DNA from: Metabacillus schmidteae
Lineage (GTDB): Bacteria; Bacillota; Bacilli; Bacillales; Bacillaceae
Assembly: GCF_903166545.1 (NCBI RefSeq)
Contig: NZ_CAESCH010000001.1
Span: 810,001 to 874,000, forward strand
Reading direction: 5' to 3'
DNA length: 64,000 bases
In this document: positions 1 through 8,480 of the stretch, piece after piece
Numbering within the stretch: position 1 is the first letter of the stretch
Layout: the number at the start of each line of letters is the position of its first letter
Notes under the pieces: model-generated
Database searches by the model: none
What the model saw: only the letters and a program-made list of their open reading frames with translations
What the model was told of the DNA's origin: nothing
Program-made: the position numbers and the translations under genes

Positions 1-2
1 AT

Positions 3-383
3 GATGCTAGTGAAGTGCGCGGTATGGATACAATAGAAGCAGCCATTATTGACGCGCAAGAGAATGCGCAAAAACATGGTTTTACAAACACTACTTATGT
101 TACAGGAACTGCTGAGCATTGGTTGCCTAAATGGGTGGAAGAAGGGTGGAAGCCTGATGTTGTGGTTGTTGACCCACCAAGAACAGGCTGTGACCGTAAG
201 TTGTTAGATGCGATTAAAAAGGTGAAACCGAAGAAGTTTGTGTATGTGTCTTGTAACCCTAGTACACTTGCGAAGGATATTGATTATTTGAGTAAGGATT
301 ATAAGGTGGAGTATCTTCAGCCTGTTGATATGTTTCCGCATACGGCGCATGTGGAGTGTGTTGCCAAATTAATATTAAAATAG
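3..383 (+). CDS. 23S rRNA/tRNA uracil-5-methyltransferase (TrmA/RlmD family), 3' end only
   Basis: This is the C-terminal part of a SAM-dependent RNA m5U methyltransferase; the start lies before the window and the frame is open from base 3. Visible family features are a [13 protein letters not shown] stretch, the DPPRTGCD motif (target-base and SAM pocket region) and [12 protein letters not shown], whose cysteine is the catalytic nucleophile of TrmA/RumA enzymes. The protein ends normally with an [14 protein letters not shown] tail. Bacilli carry one or two such enzymes (RlmCD and a paralogue), and the fragment does not decide which. No terminator was recognised directly after the stop. Confidence 0.85.
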   Translation, partial: DASEVRGMDTIEAAIIDAQENAQKHGFTNTTYVTGTAEHWLPKWVEEGWKPDVVVVDPPRTGCDRKLLDAIKKVKPKKFVYVSCNPSTLAKDIDYLSKDYKVEYLQPVDMFPHTAHVECVAKLILK

Positions 384-820
384 GTAGAATTAATAACCAA
401 TTTAAGATGAATGAAGTAAAGATAAAGCAGGAGTTGATTTTTGAACGAATCGTGCACTTTTATGTTTAAGGGGTACCTCAATTCGATATTCTATAAAACT
501 AATTGGATATAATAATAAAAGTGAGTTTATGTCGTCAAATCAGCTAGTAGGAAATCGGTTGGGGGATCAGGTTAAGCATCCTGTCTGTTAAATAGACGGA
601 AAATCTTCGCTTAATTAGAAAATATTAATAAAATAGCTTATATAGACGGATAGATTCCGCCTATCAAATCGAAAAGCGTAAAAATGGGAGGATTTCGCAT
701 GCATAATCGGAAAACCTCCCATTAATATACCCCCAAAAAGGCTCTATTTGCATCTAACCGGAAAACCTCCACTTATTTTACTTCTGATGATTACTTAATT
801 ACGGATAAGGCTTCCTACAT
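384..820. other. Non-coding stretch with small degenerate repeats
   Basis: No convincing gene is seen. A short unit containing ATAGACGGA recurs near 591 and 644, and a unit reading roughly CGGAAAACCTCC recurs near 707 and 760. Bases about 686-722 form a hairpin with GGGAGG and CCTCCC arms. The origin of these units is unknown. Confidence 0.4.
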
Positions 821-864
821 AAAAGGGGTACCCAAATAGTTTTTTAATCTTTGGGTACCCTTTA
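821..864 (-). terminator. Rho-independent terminator of the ABC-F gene
   Basis: An inverted repeat with arms AAAGGGTACCCAAA and TTTGGGTACCCC lies directly after the stop of the minus-strand gene, with a T run on the minus strand. Confidence 0.8.
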
Positions 865-872
865 ATCTTTAT

Positions 873-2426
873 TTAAAACACTTTTGTCGTCCAATCTTCA
901 CAATTCCAAACTTCAGTCGCAATTTCACGATAGAATTCAGGTTCGTGGGAAACCATTAAGATACTTCCGCGATATGCCTTTAAAGCACGCTTCAACTCTT
1001 CTTTTGCTTCAACATCCAAGTGATTGGTAGGTTCGTCTAGAATTAGTAAGTTCGTTTCTGTGTTTAGTATTTTACACAATCTAACTTTGGCTTTTTCGCC
1101 GCCAGAGAGAACTTCGATCTTACTTTCAATATGTTTCGTCGTTAATCCGCATTTTGCAAGAGCAGCCCTCACTTCAGCTTGATTCATACCTGGGAACTCA
1201 CTCCAAATCTCTTCAATACAAGTGTTGTAGTTGGACTCTTTAACTTCCTGCTCGAAGTAACCGATGTATTGATGTTCACCCCGTTCCACTTTACCTGAAA
1301 TGGGATTAATCAACCCAAGAATACTTTTTAAAAGAGTAGACTTACCAATACCGTTTGCACCAACGAATGCAATTTTTTGTCCGCGTTCCATTTTCAAATT
1401 CAAAGGGCGGGAAAGTGGTTCATTGTAACCAATAACAAGATCTTCAGCCGTGAAAATCCAGCGACTAGCTGCACGAGCTTCTTTGAAGTTAAACTCTGGT
1501 TTTGGCTTCTCTTTCCCCAATTCTATTATTTCCATTTTATCGAGCTTCTTCTGACGAGACATCGCCATATTACGAGTCGCAACACTTGCCTTGTTACGCG
1601 CAACGAAATCCTTCAGATCTGCAATTTCTTGTTGTTGACGCTTGTAAGCAGACTCCAGCTGCTGCTTCTTCATTTCATAAATATTTAAGAAGTTATCATA
1701 GTCACCAACATAGCGATTCAACTCTTGATTTTCCATGTGATAGATCAAGTTAACAACATTGTTTAAGAATGGAATATCATGTGAAATCAAGATAAATGCA
1801 TTCTCATATTCCTGTAAATAGCGCTTCAACCATTCGATATGCTGTTCATCCAAATAGTTCGTAGGCTCGTCTAGTAATAGGATTTCAGGCTTTTCCAGCA
1901 AAAGCTTAGCTAGTAAAACCTTCGTACGTTGCCCACCGCTAAGATCATTAACATCCCGATCGAGTCCAACCGCGTCTAATCCCAGACCCCGAGCAACTTC
2001 CTCAACTTTTGAATTAATTTGATAGAAATCATTACTATCTAAAGTTTCTTGTAGCTCTCCAACTTCTGCAAGTAATGCATCAATATCAGCACCTTCATCA
2101 CCCATTTTTGCATAAAGTTCATTGATCTCTGATTCAGCATCAAAAAGATATTGAAAAGCAGAACTCAATGCTTCACGCATCGTCGTACCTTTTTGAAGTA
2201 CAGCATGCTGATCTAAATAACCAACACGAACTTTTCGTGACCACTCAACTTTTCCCTCGTCGGGTTGTAGCTTGCCGGTAACAATATTCATGAAAGTAGA
2301 CTTACCCTCACCATTTGCCCCAACTAGTCCAACGTGCTCTCCTTTTAAAAGTCGAAAGGACACATTATTAAAAATTGCACGATCACCGAAACCATGACTT
2401 AAATCTTTTACATTTAATACGCTCAT
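873..2426 (-). CDS. yfmM: ABC-F family ATPase, YfmM-like
   Basis: A soluble protein of 517 residues with two ABC ATPase domains and no membrane segments, as expected for ABC-F translation factors that bind the ribosomal E site. The first domain has Walker A GANGEGKST at residues 36-44, signature LSGGQ at about 162 and Walker B with LLLDEPTNYLD at about 183. A charged, Lys/Gln-rich linker (about 240-310) follows, the usual tRNA-interacting region. The second domain repeats these motifs (GANGIGKST, LSGGEKAK, LILDEPTNHLD). Length and N-terminal sequence fit B. subtilis YfmM (518 residues). The DEAD-box gene yfmL, a neighbour of yfmM in B. subtilis as I recall, lies about 23 kb away here. Whether it protects against an antibiotic cannot be told. 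Confidence 0.9.
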   Translation of the reverse strand: MSVLNVKDLSHGFGDRAIFNNVSFRLLKGEHVGLVGANGEGKSTFMNIVTGKLQPDEGKVEWSRKVRVGYLDQHAVLQKGTTMREALSSAFQYLFDAESEINELYAKMGDEGADIDALLAEVGELQETLDSNDFYQINSKVEEVARGLGLDAVGLDRDVNDLSGGQRTKVLLAKLLLEKPEILLLDEPTNYLDEQHIEWLKRYLQEYENAFILISHDIPFLNNVVNLIYHMENQELNRYVGDYDNFLNIYEMKKQQLESAYKRQQQEIADLKDFVARNKASVATRNMAMSRQKKLDKMEIIELGKEKPKPEFNFKEARAASRWIFTAEDLVIGYNEPLSRPLNLKMERGQKIAFVGANGIGKSTLLKSILGLINPISGKVERGEHQYIGYFEQEVKESNYNTCIEEIWSEFPGMNQAEVRAALAKCGLTTKHIESKIEVLSGGEKAKVRLCKILNTETNLLILDEPTNHLDVEAKEELKRALKAYRGSILMVSHEPEFYREIATEVWNCEDWTTKVF

Positions 2427-3270
2427 TTTTTTAACTCCTTATCTAATGTCACATGAGGATATCTTACTAAATTTTGGCTGCTTTTTCTATCTTTAAGTTG
2501 CTTGTGAAAATGCAATTCATTTTTGGGGTTTAATCAAAGTCTAGCCCCTATTAATTAATAGAGTTTATTAAATTTTTTATTACTTGGATGTATAACAATT
2601 GGGTAAAAGTCTATTATACAACCGAACCTGAGGTAAGATATGAGTTTTTTCTATGTGGGAATAATTGGCGAAAAATGAGAGGATAGGTTGAGTTCTAAAC
2701 TAAAACTTGTATAACAGGTGAAAACTCACCAATACCCTATTGTTGCCACATACATTCTGGTCATGTTGAGGCAGCCGCGAAGACGAAGTTTGTGCTTAAA
2801 TAGTAAAAAGAAAATAAACATATCTGACTCCCGCTCGGTTTTCGGTAAAATAAACTTTTCTGATTTCCGGGTCTTTTTCAGTATGAACCCTTGTCCGGTC
2901 TGGATTATTGGTTTTCCTTGATTTGTTAGCGTCGGAAAATTCTATTTTATTTCAGGATTTTTGTGAAAAAAGACAGAAAAATCAGCAAAAAAACAATAGA
3001 AATTAAGTTTAGTAGAAAATCATACGGTTCTTTCAATGAAAATTATTAAAAATAAATGATATAAATCTTCTGTTCTTATATTTTCTCATATCATGGCATT
3101 TACTAGGGAGTAAAAAAGTAATTTGATCAAATTCCATGTTCTTTCACATAATTATGTAATGAAAGATAGATTATTAAATTGCTGATTGTTTATATTAAAA
3201 TCTTGATAAGTAGACTGGGAACTTTTCATGACAAAATATCGTAATACCATATTATATATAAGGAGCGGGG
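2427..3270. other. Long intergenic stretch without a recognised gene
   Basis: AT-rich DNA between the divergent yfmM gene and the broken membrane-protein gene. An open frame near 2718-2921 has no ribosome binding site and no family likeness. The promoter of yfmM should lie near 2430-2600 on the minus strand, but I cannot fix it. Confidence 0.4.
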
Positions 3271-3354
3271 AGCAAGAAGAAGATTAGGGTAAACAATAAG
3301 AAACTTAGAAAGAGAAGCAACAATACCAACAAGAGTAATGAAAATGGTAGTGAG

Positions 3355-3930
3355 ATGCGGACTTACATTATTCTAATAGGAGTTGCTTTATTTTTTATAT
3401 GGACGTTTTCTAGTTTTATGATCGTTGAAATGAATTTTGTTGATGATTGGAATAAAGGTGATTATCCATTCATTTTCTTTTTTAAAAATCATGTATTCTT
3501 CCCTGGAAGTTGGGGAGGTATGTTTTTAATTGCAGGGCTAATTGCTTCTCTTGGGAGTATCTATTTCATATTGACTAAAAAGGCAGCAGATCCTAAAAGG
3601 TTAGTATTTCCAGCCGCTCTGCTCACCTTTATATTTTTAGATATCGCTTACTTTTTCTTAGGTCTTGGTTGGAGTGATTCTGTATTGGATTCTATAGACT
3701 ATCATCAAAAAGGTGCTGAAGAGAAGGTCATTGTTTAAAAAAAGTATCGAGCAATTATTGATTATGGGAAGTTTAGTGGAGCAACGGATTATGTGTATAT
3801 TAGTAATGATGGAGAAAAATATAAAACCAACACAGATTTTGAAGTGGAAATATACGAAAATGAAAAGTATAAAATCAGTTATCTCCCAAGGACCAAATAC
3901 ATAGTTGGAGTTAGCCATATAAACAATTGA
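3355..3930 (+). pseudogene. Membrane protein gene split by one in-frame stop
   Basis: The first part (to 3738) encodes about 127 residues with three hydrophobic segments. A TAA at 3736-3738 ends it, but the same frame stays open for 63 more codons to a TGA at 3928-3930. That second part reads like a real soluble domain (YGKFSGATDYVYISND, then FEVEIYENEKYKISYLP). The frame is unchanged across the stop, so a substitution such as CAA to TAA explains the break better than an indel. The start is also unclear: the frame is open upstream to a good AAGGAG (3260-3265), but no ATG, GTG or TTG lies at the right distance, so the original start may be lost and 3355 is only the first in-frame ATG. Family not recognised. 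Confidence 0.7.
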
Positions 3931-3976
3931 GATAAAGCAATGGAACAAAATAAAATGAATGGATTGAGGTGGAATT

Positions 3977-4321
3977 TTGAATTGTTGTTGTGAAAGTGGA
4001 GAAACAAATGATTTGAAAATTGAAGGAGATGTTGGTGCAGATCCAATTTGGTGTAATAAATGCGGCTGTAATATTGATATGGAAGACCTGCCTGTTTCAG
4101 TTGAATTGGCTGATGAATTGTCAGAATGGGCATTAAAATATGGAGAATGGATTGATTGGGACAAAGATAGATTGAGAAATAAGGGCATTGAAATAGAGGA
4201 GGAATTTAATAAATTAGGAGTTGTGTTAGCAGAAAGAGTAAAACAAGAGATAGGAAATAATTATAAAATTAAATTTTTTCCTTCCACAAGTGCAAGATTG
4301 TATACACGAAAATATAAATAG
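3977..4321 (+). CDS. Small conserved Bacillus protein with cysteine-rich N terminus
   Basis: 114 residues starting at TTG, with a GAGGTGG ribosome binding site five to six bases upstream. The N terminus has a CCC cluster at residues 3-5 and a WCNKCGC stretch near residue 26, suggesting a small zinc-binding knuckle. A charged helical part and the tail KIKFFPSTSARLY follow. I recall similar uncharacterised proteins in other bacilli but know no function. It is first in a run of three small co-directional genes (this one, 4351-4683, 4680-5126) that may be co-transcribed. Confidence 0.65.
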   Translation: MNCCCESGETNDLKIEGDVGADPIWCNKCGCNIDMEDLPVSVELADELSEWALKYGEWIDWDKDRLRNKGIEIEEEFNKLGVVLAERVKQEIGNNYKIKFFPSTSARLYTRKYK

Positions 4322-4350
4322 ATAAACTCTGATACCGGGGAGAGTTGTAT

Positions 4351-4683
4351 GTGAATAGAGAAATATATTTCAACTCAAAAAATTATACAGGAGATCACCT
4401 TCATGTTGGCAATTGGAACGACGAATCTAAGCCTTTAATCGAAGGGATTGCTTGGGTAAGGCAGGATGGTTCAATGGATTTGTTTTTTAATGAGTTTGAA
4501 ACAGATCATGAAATCCATGAATTATTTCATAATCACGGTTATTATTATGAAACGTTTAAAGGAGGATACATTTGCACAGTCAATACGGATGAAGAAGCGT
4601 ATGAGACCTTCCAAAAGTGGGTTGAGGGAGTATTGTATTCTTATCGGATGATAGATAAACCTTCGAGTGAGGAAGTAGAATGA
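4351..4683 (+). CDS. Hypothetical protein, 110 residues
   Basis: Read from GTG 4351, which has a GGGGAG ribosome binding site at a good distance; an in-frame TTG six bases earlier is too close to that site. The protein is acidic and soluble, rich in aromatic residues, with no signal peptide or membrane segment. Its stop overlaps the next start by four bases (ATGA), so the two genes are probably translationally coupled. Function not recognised. Confidence 0.6.
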   Translation: MNREIYFNSKNYTGDHLHVGNWNDESKPLIEGIAWVRQDGSMDLFFNEFETDHEIHELFHNHGYYYETFKGGYICTVNTDEEAYETFQKWVEGVLYSYRMIDKPSSEEVE

Positions 4684-5126
4684 AACAATTGAAGGTGAAG
4701 AAGTGGCTATTAGAAGTTGATGTTGATAAGACAAAGGAATTTTATCATAAAGACAATGAATTGTGCGGTTGTTTATCCTGCAAAAATTATATGGAGGCAT
4801 CTAAACACTTATCTTCTCCAGTTTTAGAGGTTTTTTCCATGTTAGGAATTACTTCTTCTAAACCGAGCCATTTATCAGAATATGGTGAAATGGAAGACAG
4901 GTTACATTTATATATTGGCAGTTACCATATCGTAGGTAAATTAGTAGAAGGAGAATATTGTACGGATTCGGAATGGGTTGAAACAAATACAGCCAGAATT
5001 CAAAATTTCACATTTGGGTTCAATAAGGAGTTAATGTTTGTACCTGACGAGTTACGAGGTCCGATCCTGCAATTAGATTTTGAAGCTCGCATACCGTGGT
5101 TATTACATGAAAAGCCAATGGATTAG
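4680..5126 (+). CDS. Hypothetical protein, 148 residues
   Basis: A soluble protein with a CGCLSCKNY cysteine motif near residue 29 and an internal LHLYIGSYHIVGKL strand-rich stretch. It overlaps the previous gene by four bases. Conserved-looking Bacillus protein of unknown function. The cysteine pair could bind metal; that is a guess from spacing only. Confidence 0.6.
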   Translation: MKQLKVKKWLLEVDVDKTKEFYHKDNELCGCLSCKNYMEASKHLSSPVLEVFSMLGITSSKPSHLSEYGEMEDRLHLYIGSYHIVGKLVEGEYCTDSEWVETNTARIQNFTFGFNKELMFVPDELRGPILQLDFEARIPWLLHEKPMD

Positions 5127-5192
5127 GAAAGTGTTCTCTTTAAGATAGGTTAGAAGTATATGAGGTTATTTCTGTTTAAATATGGTAAAATT

Positions 5193-5218
5193 ATTTTGAA
5201 ACCCTAACGACTAATAAA
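5193..5218 (+). terminator. Hairpin after the small-gene cluster
   Basis: AATAAAGGGG and CCCTCTTTATT arms flank a short loop in the gap after the 148-residue gene. The following T content is weak, so termination is only probable. Confidence 0.4.
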
Positions 5219-5318
5219 GGGGACTACCCTCTTTATTTGGAAACAGGAAGGCAGAGATTAGAAGGTATTCTCGGTCTTTTTGAAGGGGTTTATTTTTTTA
5301 TATAGGAGGAGTTTTACA

Positions 5319-5387
5319 ATGAATAATTTATTGAAAACATGCAAGAGGCAAAATCCAAGTTTGGGGGTTATATACTATGAACCATAA
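5319..5387 (+). CDS. Short leader ORF (22 codons) before the GreA-like gene
   Basis: An ATG preceded by a strong ATAGGAGGAG ribosome binding site opens a 22-residue frame (MNNLLKTCKRQN...IYYEP). Its stop lies 11 bases inside the next gene in another frame, while that next gene has only a weak binding site. This layout fits a leader peptide that couples or regulates translation of the downstream gene. It could also be an unimportant short frame. Confidence 0.45.
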   Translation: MNNLLKTCKRQNPSLGVIYYEP

Positions 5388-5844
5388 CAATCCTCAACAC
5401 AAAGAGAACTTAGTAAAGCAGATGGTTTATATTGATGAAAACATAAAGAAGCTTACAAGACTTTACATCGCTCACACTCCTGTTCAGGAGCAATTAAAAG
5501 ACTTTTTTAATCTATATCTGCTGGAATTGGAAGAGTTGCTAAATACTGATCCGAAAAACAGCGTAATACCCTTCCTGCCGAAGGTATATATCGGCACAAG
5601 GGTTACCGTATTGTTCGATGAGGAAAACGATACAGAGGATTTTGTGATCTGCTTCCCTGAGCAGTCAGATCCTGATTCTGGTTGTATTTCGTTTTTATCT
5701 CCGGTAGGGAGGCAGCTCTTACTCAAGGAAATTGGCGAAAAAATCATGCTCAAAGTACCAACAGGTGAACTTCCGGTAAGAATCAAAGAACTATCATATG
5801 TTGGACATCTTTTAAGTGGACAAAAAAATTCAAAAGAGGCCTGA
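5377..5844 (+). CDS. GreA/GreB C-terminal-domain protein
   Basis: 155 residues. The N-terminal half is helical (about 1-65). Residues about 70-145 resemble the FKBP-like C-terminal domain of GreA: IGTRVTVLFDEE, a FPEQSDPDSGCISFLSPVGRQLL stretch read in two parts, then GEKIMLKVPTGELPVRIKEL. GreA factors bind RNA polymerase through this domain and insert an acidic coiled-coil tip into the secondary channel. Here no canonical coiled-coil tip is visible, so this is a Gre-like or Rnk-like polymerase-binding protein rather than a normal GreA. Its weak ribosome binding site and overlap with a leader ORF suggest coupled translation. Partner and role are inferred. Confidence 0.7.
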   Translation: MNHNNPQHKENLVKQMVYIDENIKKLTRLYIAHTPVQEQLKDFFNLYLLELEELLNTDPKNSVIPFLPKVYIGTRVTVLFDEENDTEDFVICFPEQSDPDSGCISFLSPVGRQLLLKEIGEKIMLKVPTGELPVRIKELSYVGHLLSGQKNSKEA

Positions 5845-5895
5845 CTATAGTATGTAGTTATTAGTACTTTTAAAAAACAAAAGTGGTATATCATT

Positions 5896-5960
5896 AGTCC
5901 TGTTTTTCCCATTGTGTGTCCATAACTGGGTGACATTTATAGGAAAAGCGGGACTTTTTT
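5896..5960 (+). terminator. Terminator after the GreA-like gene
   Basis: AGTCCTGTTTTTCC and GGAAAAGCGGGACT arms enclose a long loop and are followed by six T residues. Confidence 0.6.
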
Positions 5961-6066
5961 AAACTACAGGAAAAGCTTGATATTATAAAAGCTCAAAATT
6001 ATGTGGTAGCGTGTGTTACGTTAATACTACAGGGGAAATTTCCTACTAGGAATAAAGGAGAATTTT

Positions 6067-6387
6067 ATGATGAACTTTATTCGAAAACCTTATAAAGTGG
6101 CATTGTTTTCTTTAATCGCAACGGTTGGTGTAACTGTTTTGCTTCTGTTTGTTTTAAGCTTATCCGGAGTAGATACTAAGATTATCCATATTATAGGAAA
6201 AGTAACGATTGCTATTTCTTTACCCTTTTTAATTTTAAATCCTTTACTAGGCTTTATTTATTCATTTTTCATCAAAGGAAAAATCAAAATTCTGTATATC
6301 CTTCTCCGTTTTGCTTGTGTATGTTCAATATCAGTTTTTGCGTTTATAACTTTTATGTTTCGGTATTTTGTTCCTTTTGCTCCTTAG
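6067..6387 (+). CDS. Small membrane protein, 106 residues
   Basis: ATG with an AAAGGAG site eight bases upstream. Three hydrophobic segments (about residues 10-33, 43-65 and 75-100) separated by short basic loops predict an integral membrane protein with a basic N terminus. No family recognised. The next small gene follows about 36 bases on and may be in the same transcript. Confidence 0.6.
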   Translation: MMNFIRKPYKVALFSLIATVGVTVLLLFVLSLSGVDTKIIHIIGKVTIAISLPFLILNPLLGFIYSFFIKGKIKILYILLRFACVCSISVFAFITFMFRYFVPFAP

Positions 6388-6422
6388 AACTCGATGGATA
6401 ATGAAGAGAGGAGGAGTTTTAT

Positions 6423-6557
6423 GTGAATATCAATGCAGATTCTCTTTTACCTTTTATTTTGATGTGGGGAATACCAGCTTTTATGGTTGTTAGAGCATTT
6501 CAGAAGCTGAGTAAGGATGGGCGGAACAAGAAACCTTTTGCTACTAATGCTTGCTAG
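6423..6557 (+). CDS. Very small membrane-anchored protein, probably truncated
   Basis: A GTG start behind a strong GAGGAGGAG site gives a 44-residue frame: a hydrophobic segment with LLPFILMWGIPAFMVVRAF, then a short basic tail. I recall longer Bacillus proteins beginning with the same WGIPAFMVVR-type segment, so this looks cut short. Its last codons (near 6527-6545) resemble the short GGGACAAGAAACC palindrome found at 9.3-11.0 kb, which may have replaced the original 3' end. Confidence 0.45.
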   Translation: MNINADSLLPFILMWGIPAFMVVRAFQKLSKDGRNKKPFATNAC

Positions 6558-6645
6558 TTTGAATGTTAAGAGGGTTTAACTAACAAGAAGCATCTGATAA
6601 AATAAATAAACTACAATAATATATCAAGAAATTCACATACCTTTA

Positions 6646-6805
6646 ATTCGCTGAATCTATTGTGAGCGGGGGAAACATATTTGATAGGTGGCAAATAGGC
6701 CTATCTTGGGGTGAGTCTTACATAGTAAGAAGGGATACTCTCAATTCCTAATCCGACAGCTAACCTCGTAAGCGTTATTTTATTTTTCGAGAGAAGGTCA
6801 AAGGT
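6646..6805 (+). promoter_or_regulatory. c-di-AMP riboswitch (ydaO-yuaA family)
   Basis: The hallmark conserved parts are present in order: GAGCGGGGGAA near 6662, GGGGTGAGTC near 6709, then CCGACAGCTAACCTCGTAAG near 6752-6771. A terminator hairpin follows at 6813-6844. In this class ligand binding promotes termination, so high c-di-AMP lowers expression of the downstream gene, here a K+ transporter. This matches the known link between c-di-AMP and potassium uptake. Outer edges are approximate. Confidence 0.9.
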
Positions 6806-6812
6806 TTCGCCC

Positions 6813-6846
6813 AAAGACCATTCTGTTTGTTATGGTCTTTTTTTGT
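6813..6846 (+). terminator. Expression-platform terminator of the riboswitch
   Basis: AAAGACCAT and ATGGTCTTTTTTT arms lie after the aptamer and about 110 bases before the transporter start. The upstream GGTCAAAGG run could serve as an anti-terminator strand. Confidence 0.8.
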
Positions 6847-6958
6847 CTTTATGTAAATAAAGAGGCGATTTGACAAGGGAGTACAGATATAAGGTATGCA
6901 ATGTTTTGAGGGAAAAGAATTGTAGGAATTTTAGGCATATAGAAGGGATAAGTTAGAA

Positions 6959-8320
6959 ATGCTTAGTAAATCTAAGATAAAATTAAAAATTGAAAATTTG
7001 TCACCATCTCAATTGATCGTTTGCTTTTATTTGATTGCAGTGGTGATATCAGTAGCCTTACTGAGTTTACCAATCGCCTTAAAACCAGGAGTAGAATGGT
7101 CCTTTATTGATGTTGTTTTTACTGCAGTTAGTGCCATTAGTGTTACAGGCTTAGCGGTTGTATCAACGCCAGATACGTTCAGCATACCCGGCATTATTAT
7201 TCTTATGTTTATCTTGCAATTTGGTGGAATTGGAATCATGACATTAGGTACCTTTTTTTGGTTACTGTTCGGGAAAAAAATTGGTTTAAAAGAGAGGCAG
7301 CTCATAAAAACTGATCAAAATCAATCAAATCTTGCAGGTTTAGTACTATTGATGAAAAATATATTAGTCATTATTATTGTCATCGAGATCATTGGAGGAG
7401 CAATATTAGGTACTTATTTTTTGAACTATTATTCTACATGGCAAGAGGCTTATTTACAGGGGTTTTTTGCGTCAGTTAGTGCAACTACTAATGCAGGATT
7501 TGATATTACAGGACAATCACTCATTCCCTATGCAAACGACTATTTCGTTCAAATGATAAATATTATTCTATTAACACTAGGGGCGATTGGTTTTCCGGTT
7601 CTTATTGAAGTGAAGGAGTTAATTAAAAAGAAAAAGCCTTACAGAACTTCCAATTTTTCATTATATACAAGATTAACAACGAGTACTTTTTTCTTATTAA
7701 TGCTTTTTGGAACAATAGCTATTTTAGTATTTGATGCACATCACTTTTTCAAAGACAAAACCTGGCATGAATCATTCTTCTATGCTTTTTTTCAGTCTGC
7801 CACGACAAGAAATGGCGGCTTGGCTACAATGGATGTAAGTCAATTTTCTGAACCGACACTTCTGATCCTTTCTTTGTTAATGTTTGTTGGGGCTTCGCCT
7901 AGTTCAGTCGGTGGTGGAGTTCGAACCACTACTTTTGCAATCAATTTATTATATATTTTCAATTTAGCTAGGGGAAATAAAGCGGTAAAGGTATTTAAAC
8001 GGGAGATCCATCAAGATGACATTCTTAAATCGATGGCCATAATGAATACAGCCATATCTATATGTTTTATTTCAGTCATCCTCTTGAAGGTTACTGAACC
8101 TTTTACAACGATGGAGCTTATATTTGAAGTAACTTCTGCGTTCGGAACTACAGGATTATCGATGGGGATAACACCTGAGTTAAGTGCAATTGGAAAAATT
8201 ATCATAATTTTATTAATGTTTATAGGCCGTATTGGTATTCTATCTTTTATTTTCATCATTTCAAAAAATGGACATGAGCCAAATTATCACTATCCTAAAG
8301 AAAGAGTGATCATTGGATAA
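6959..8320 (+). CDS. ktrD: K+ uptake transporter membrane subunit, KtrD/KtrB family
   Basis: 453 residues. The Trk/Ktr/HKT fold has four membrane-pore-membrane repeats, each with a selectivity-filter glycine, and all four are seen: SVTGLAV (about 61), TTNAGFD (about 176), TTRNGGL (about 283) and AFGTTGLSMG (about 398). GASPSSVGGGVRTTTFA before the last repeat is closer to B. subtilis KtrD than to KtrB as I remember them. Such subunits work with a cytoplasmic KtrC/KtrA RCK protein; none is encoded nearby, as expected for ktrD, which is unlinked to ktrC in B. subtilis. The c-di-AMP riboswitch upstream is unusual for ktrD, since in B. subtilis it is ktrAB that carries one. Confidence 0.9.
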   Translation: MLSKSKIKLKIENLSPSQLIVCFYLIAVVISVALLSLPIALKPGVEWSFIDVVFTAVSAISVTGLAVVSTPDTFSIPGIIILMFILQFGGIGIMTLGTFFWLLFGKKIGLKERQLIKTDQNQSNLAGLVLLMKNILVIIIVIEIIGGAILGTYFLNYYSTWQEAYLQGFFASVSATTNAGFDITGQSLIPYANDYFVQMINIILLTLGAIGFPVLIEVKELIKKKKPYRTSNFSLYTRLTTSTFFLLMLFGTIAILVFDAHHFFKDKTWHESFFYAFFQSATTRNGGLATMDVSQFSEPTLLILSLLMFVGASPSSVGGGVRTTTFAINLLYIFNLARGNKAVKVFKREIHQDDILKSMAIMNTAISICFISVILLKVTEPFTTMELIFEVTSAFGTTGLSMGITPELSAIGKIIIILLMFIGRIGILSFIFIISKNGHEPNYHYPKERVIIG

Positions 8321-8480
8321 TCTCTTTGGTAGACCGTTAAGCTTCGCTTGTAAAGAGTAATGAGTTGCCATATCTTAAGAGTCTTTTTCTAAAGTTGTTC
8401 TTTTTTACTAGATTGCTTGAATACTATGTAGAATAATAGGAGTGCTAATAGTACCTTGACGGACAAGTGGGGGATGAACA

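Noticed and set aside
2718..2921. 67-codon frame in the gap after yfmM
   Set aside because: No binding site, no family resemblance, low-complexity basic composition.
3658..4188. 176-codon minus-strand frame
   Set aside because: Antisense to the broken membrane gene and the cysteine-rich small gene, both of which have better coding signs.
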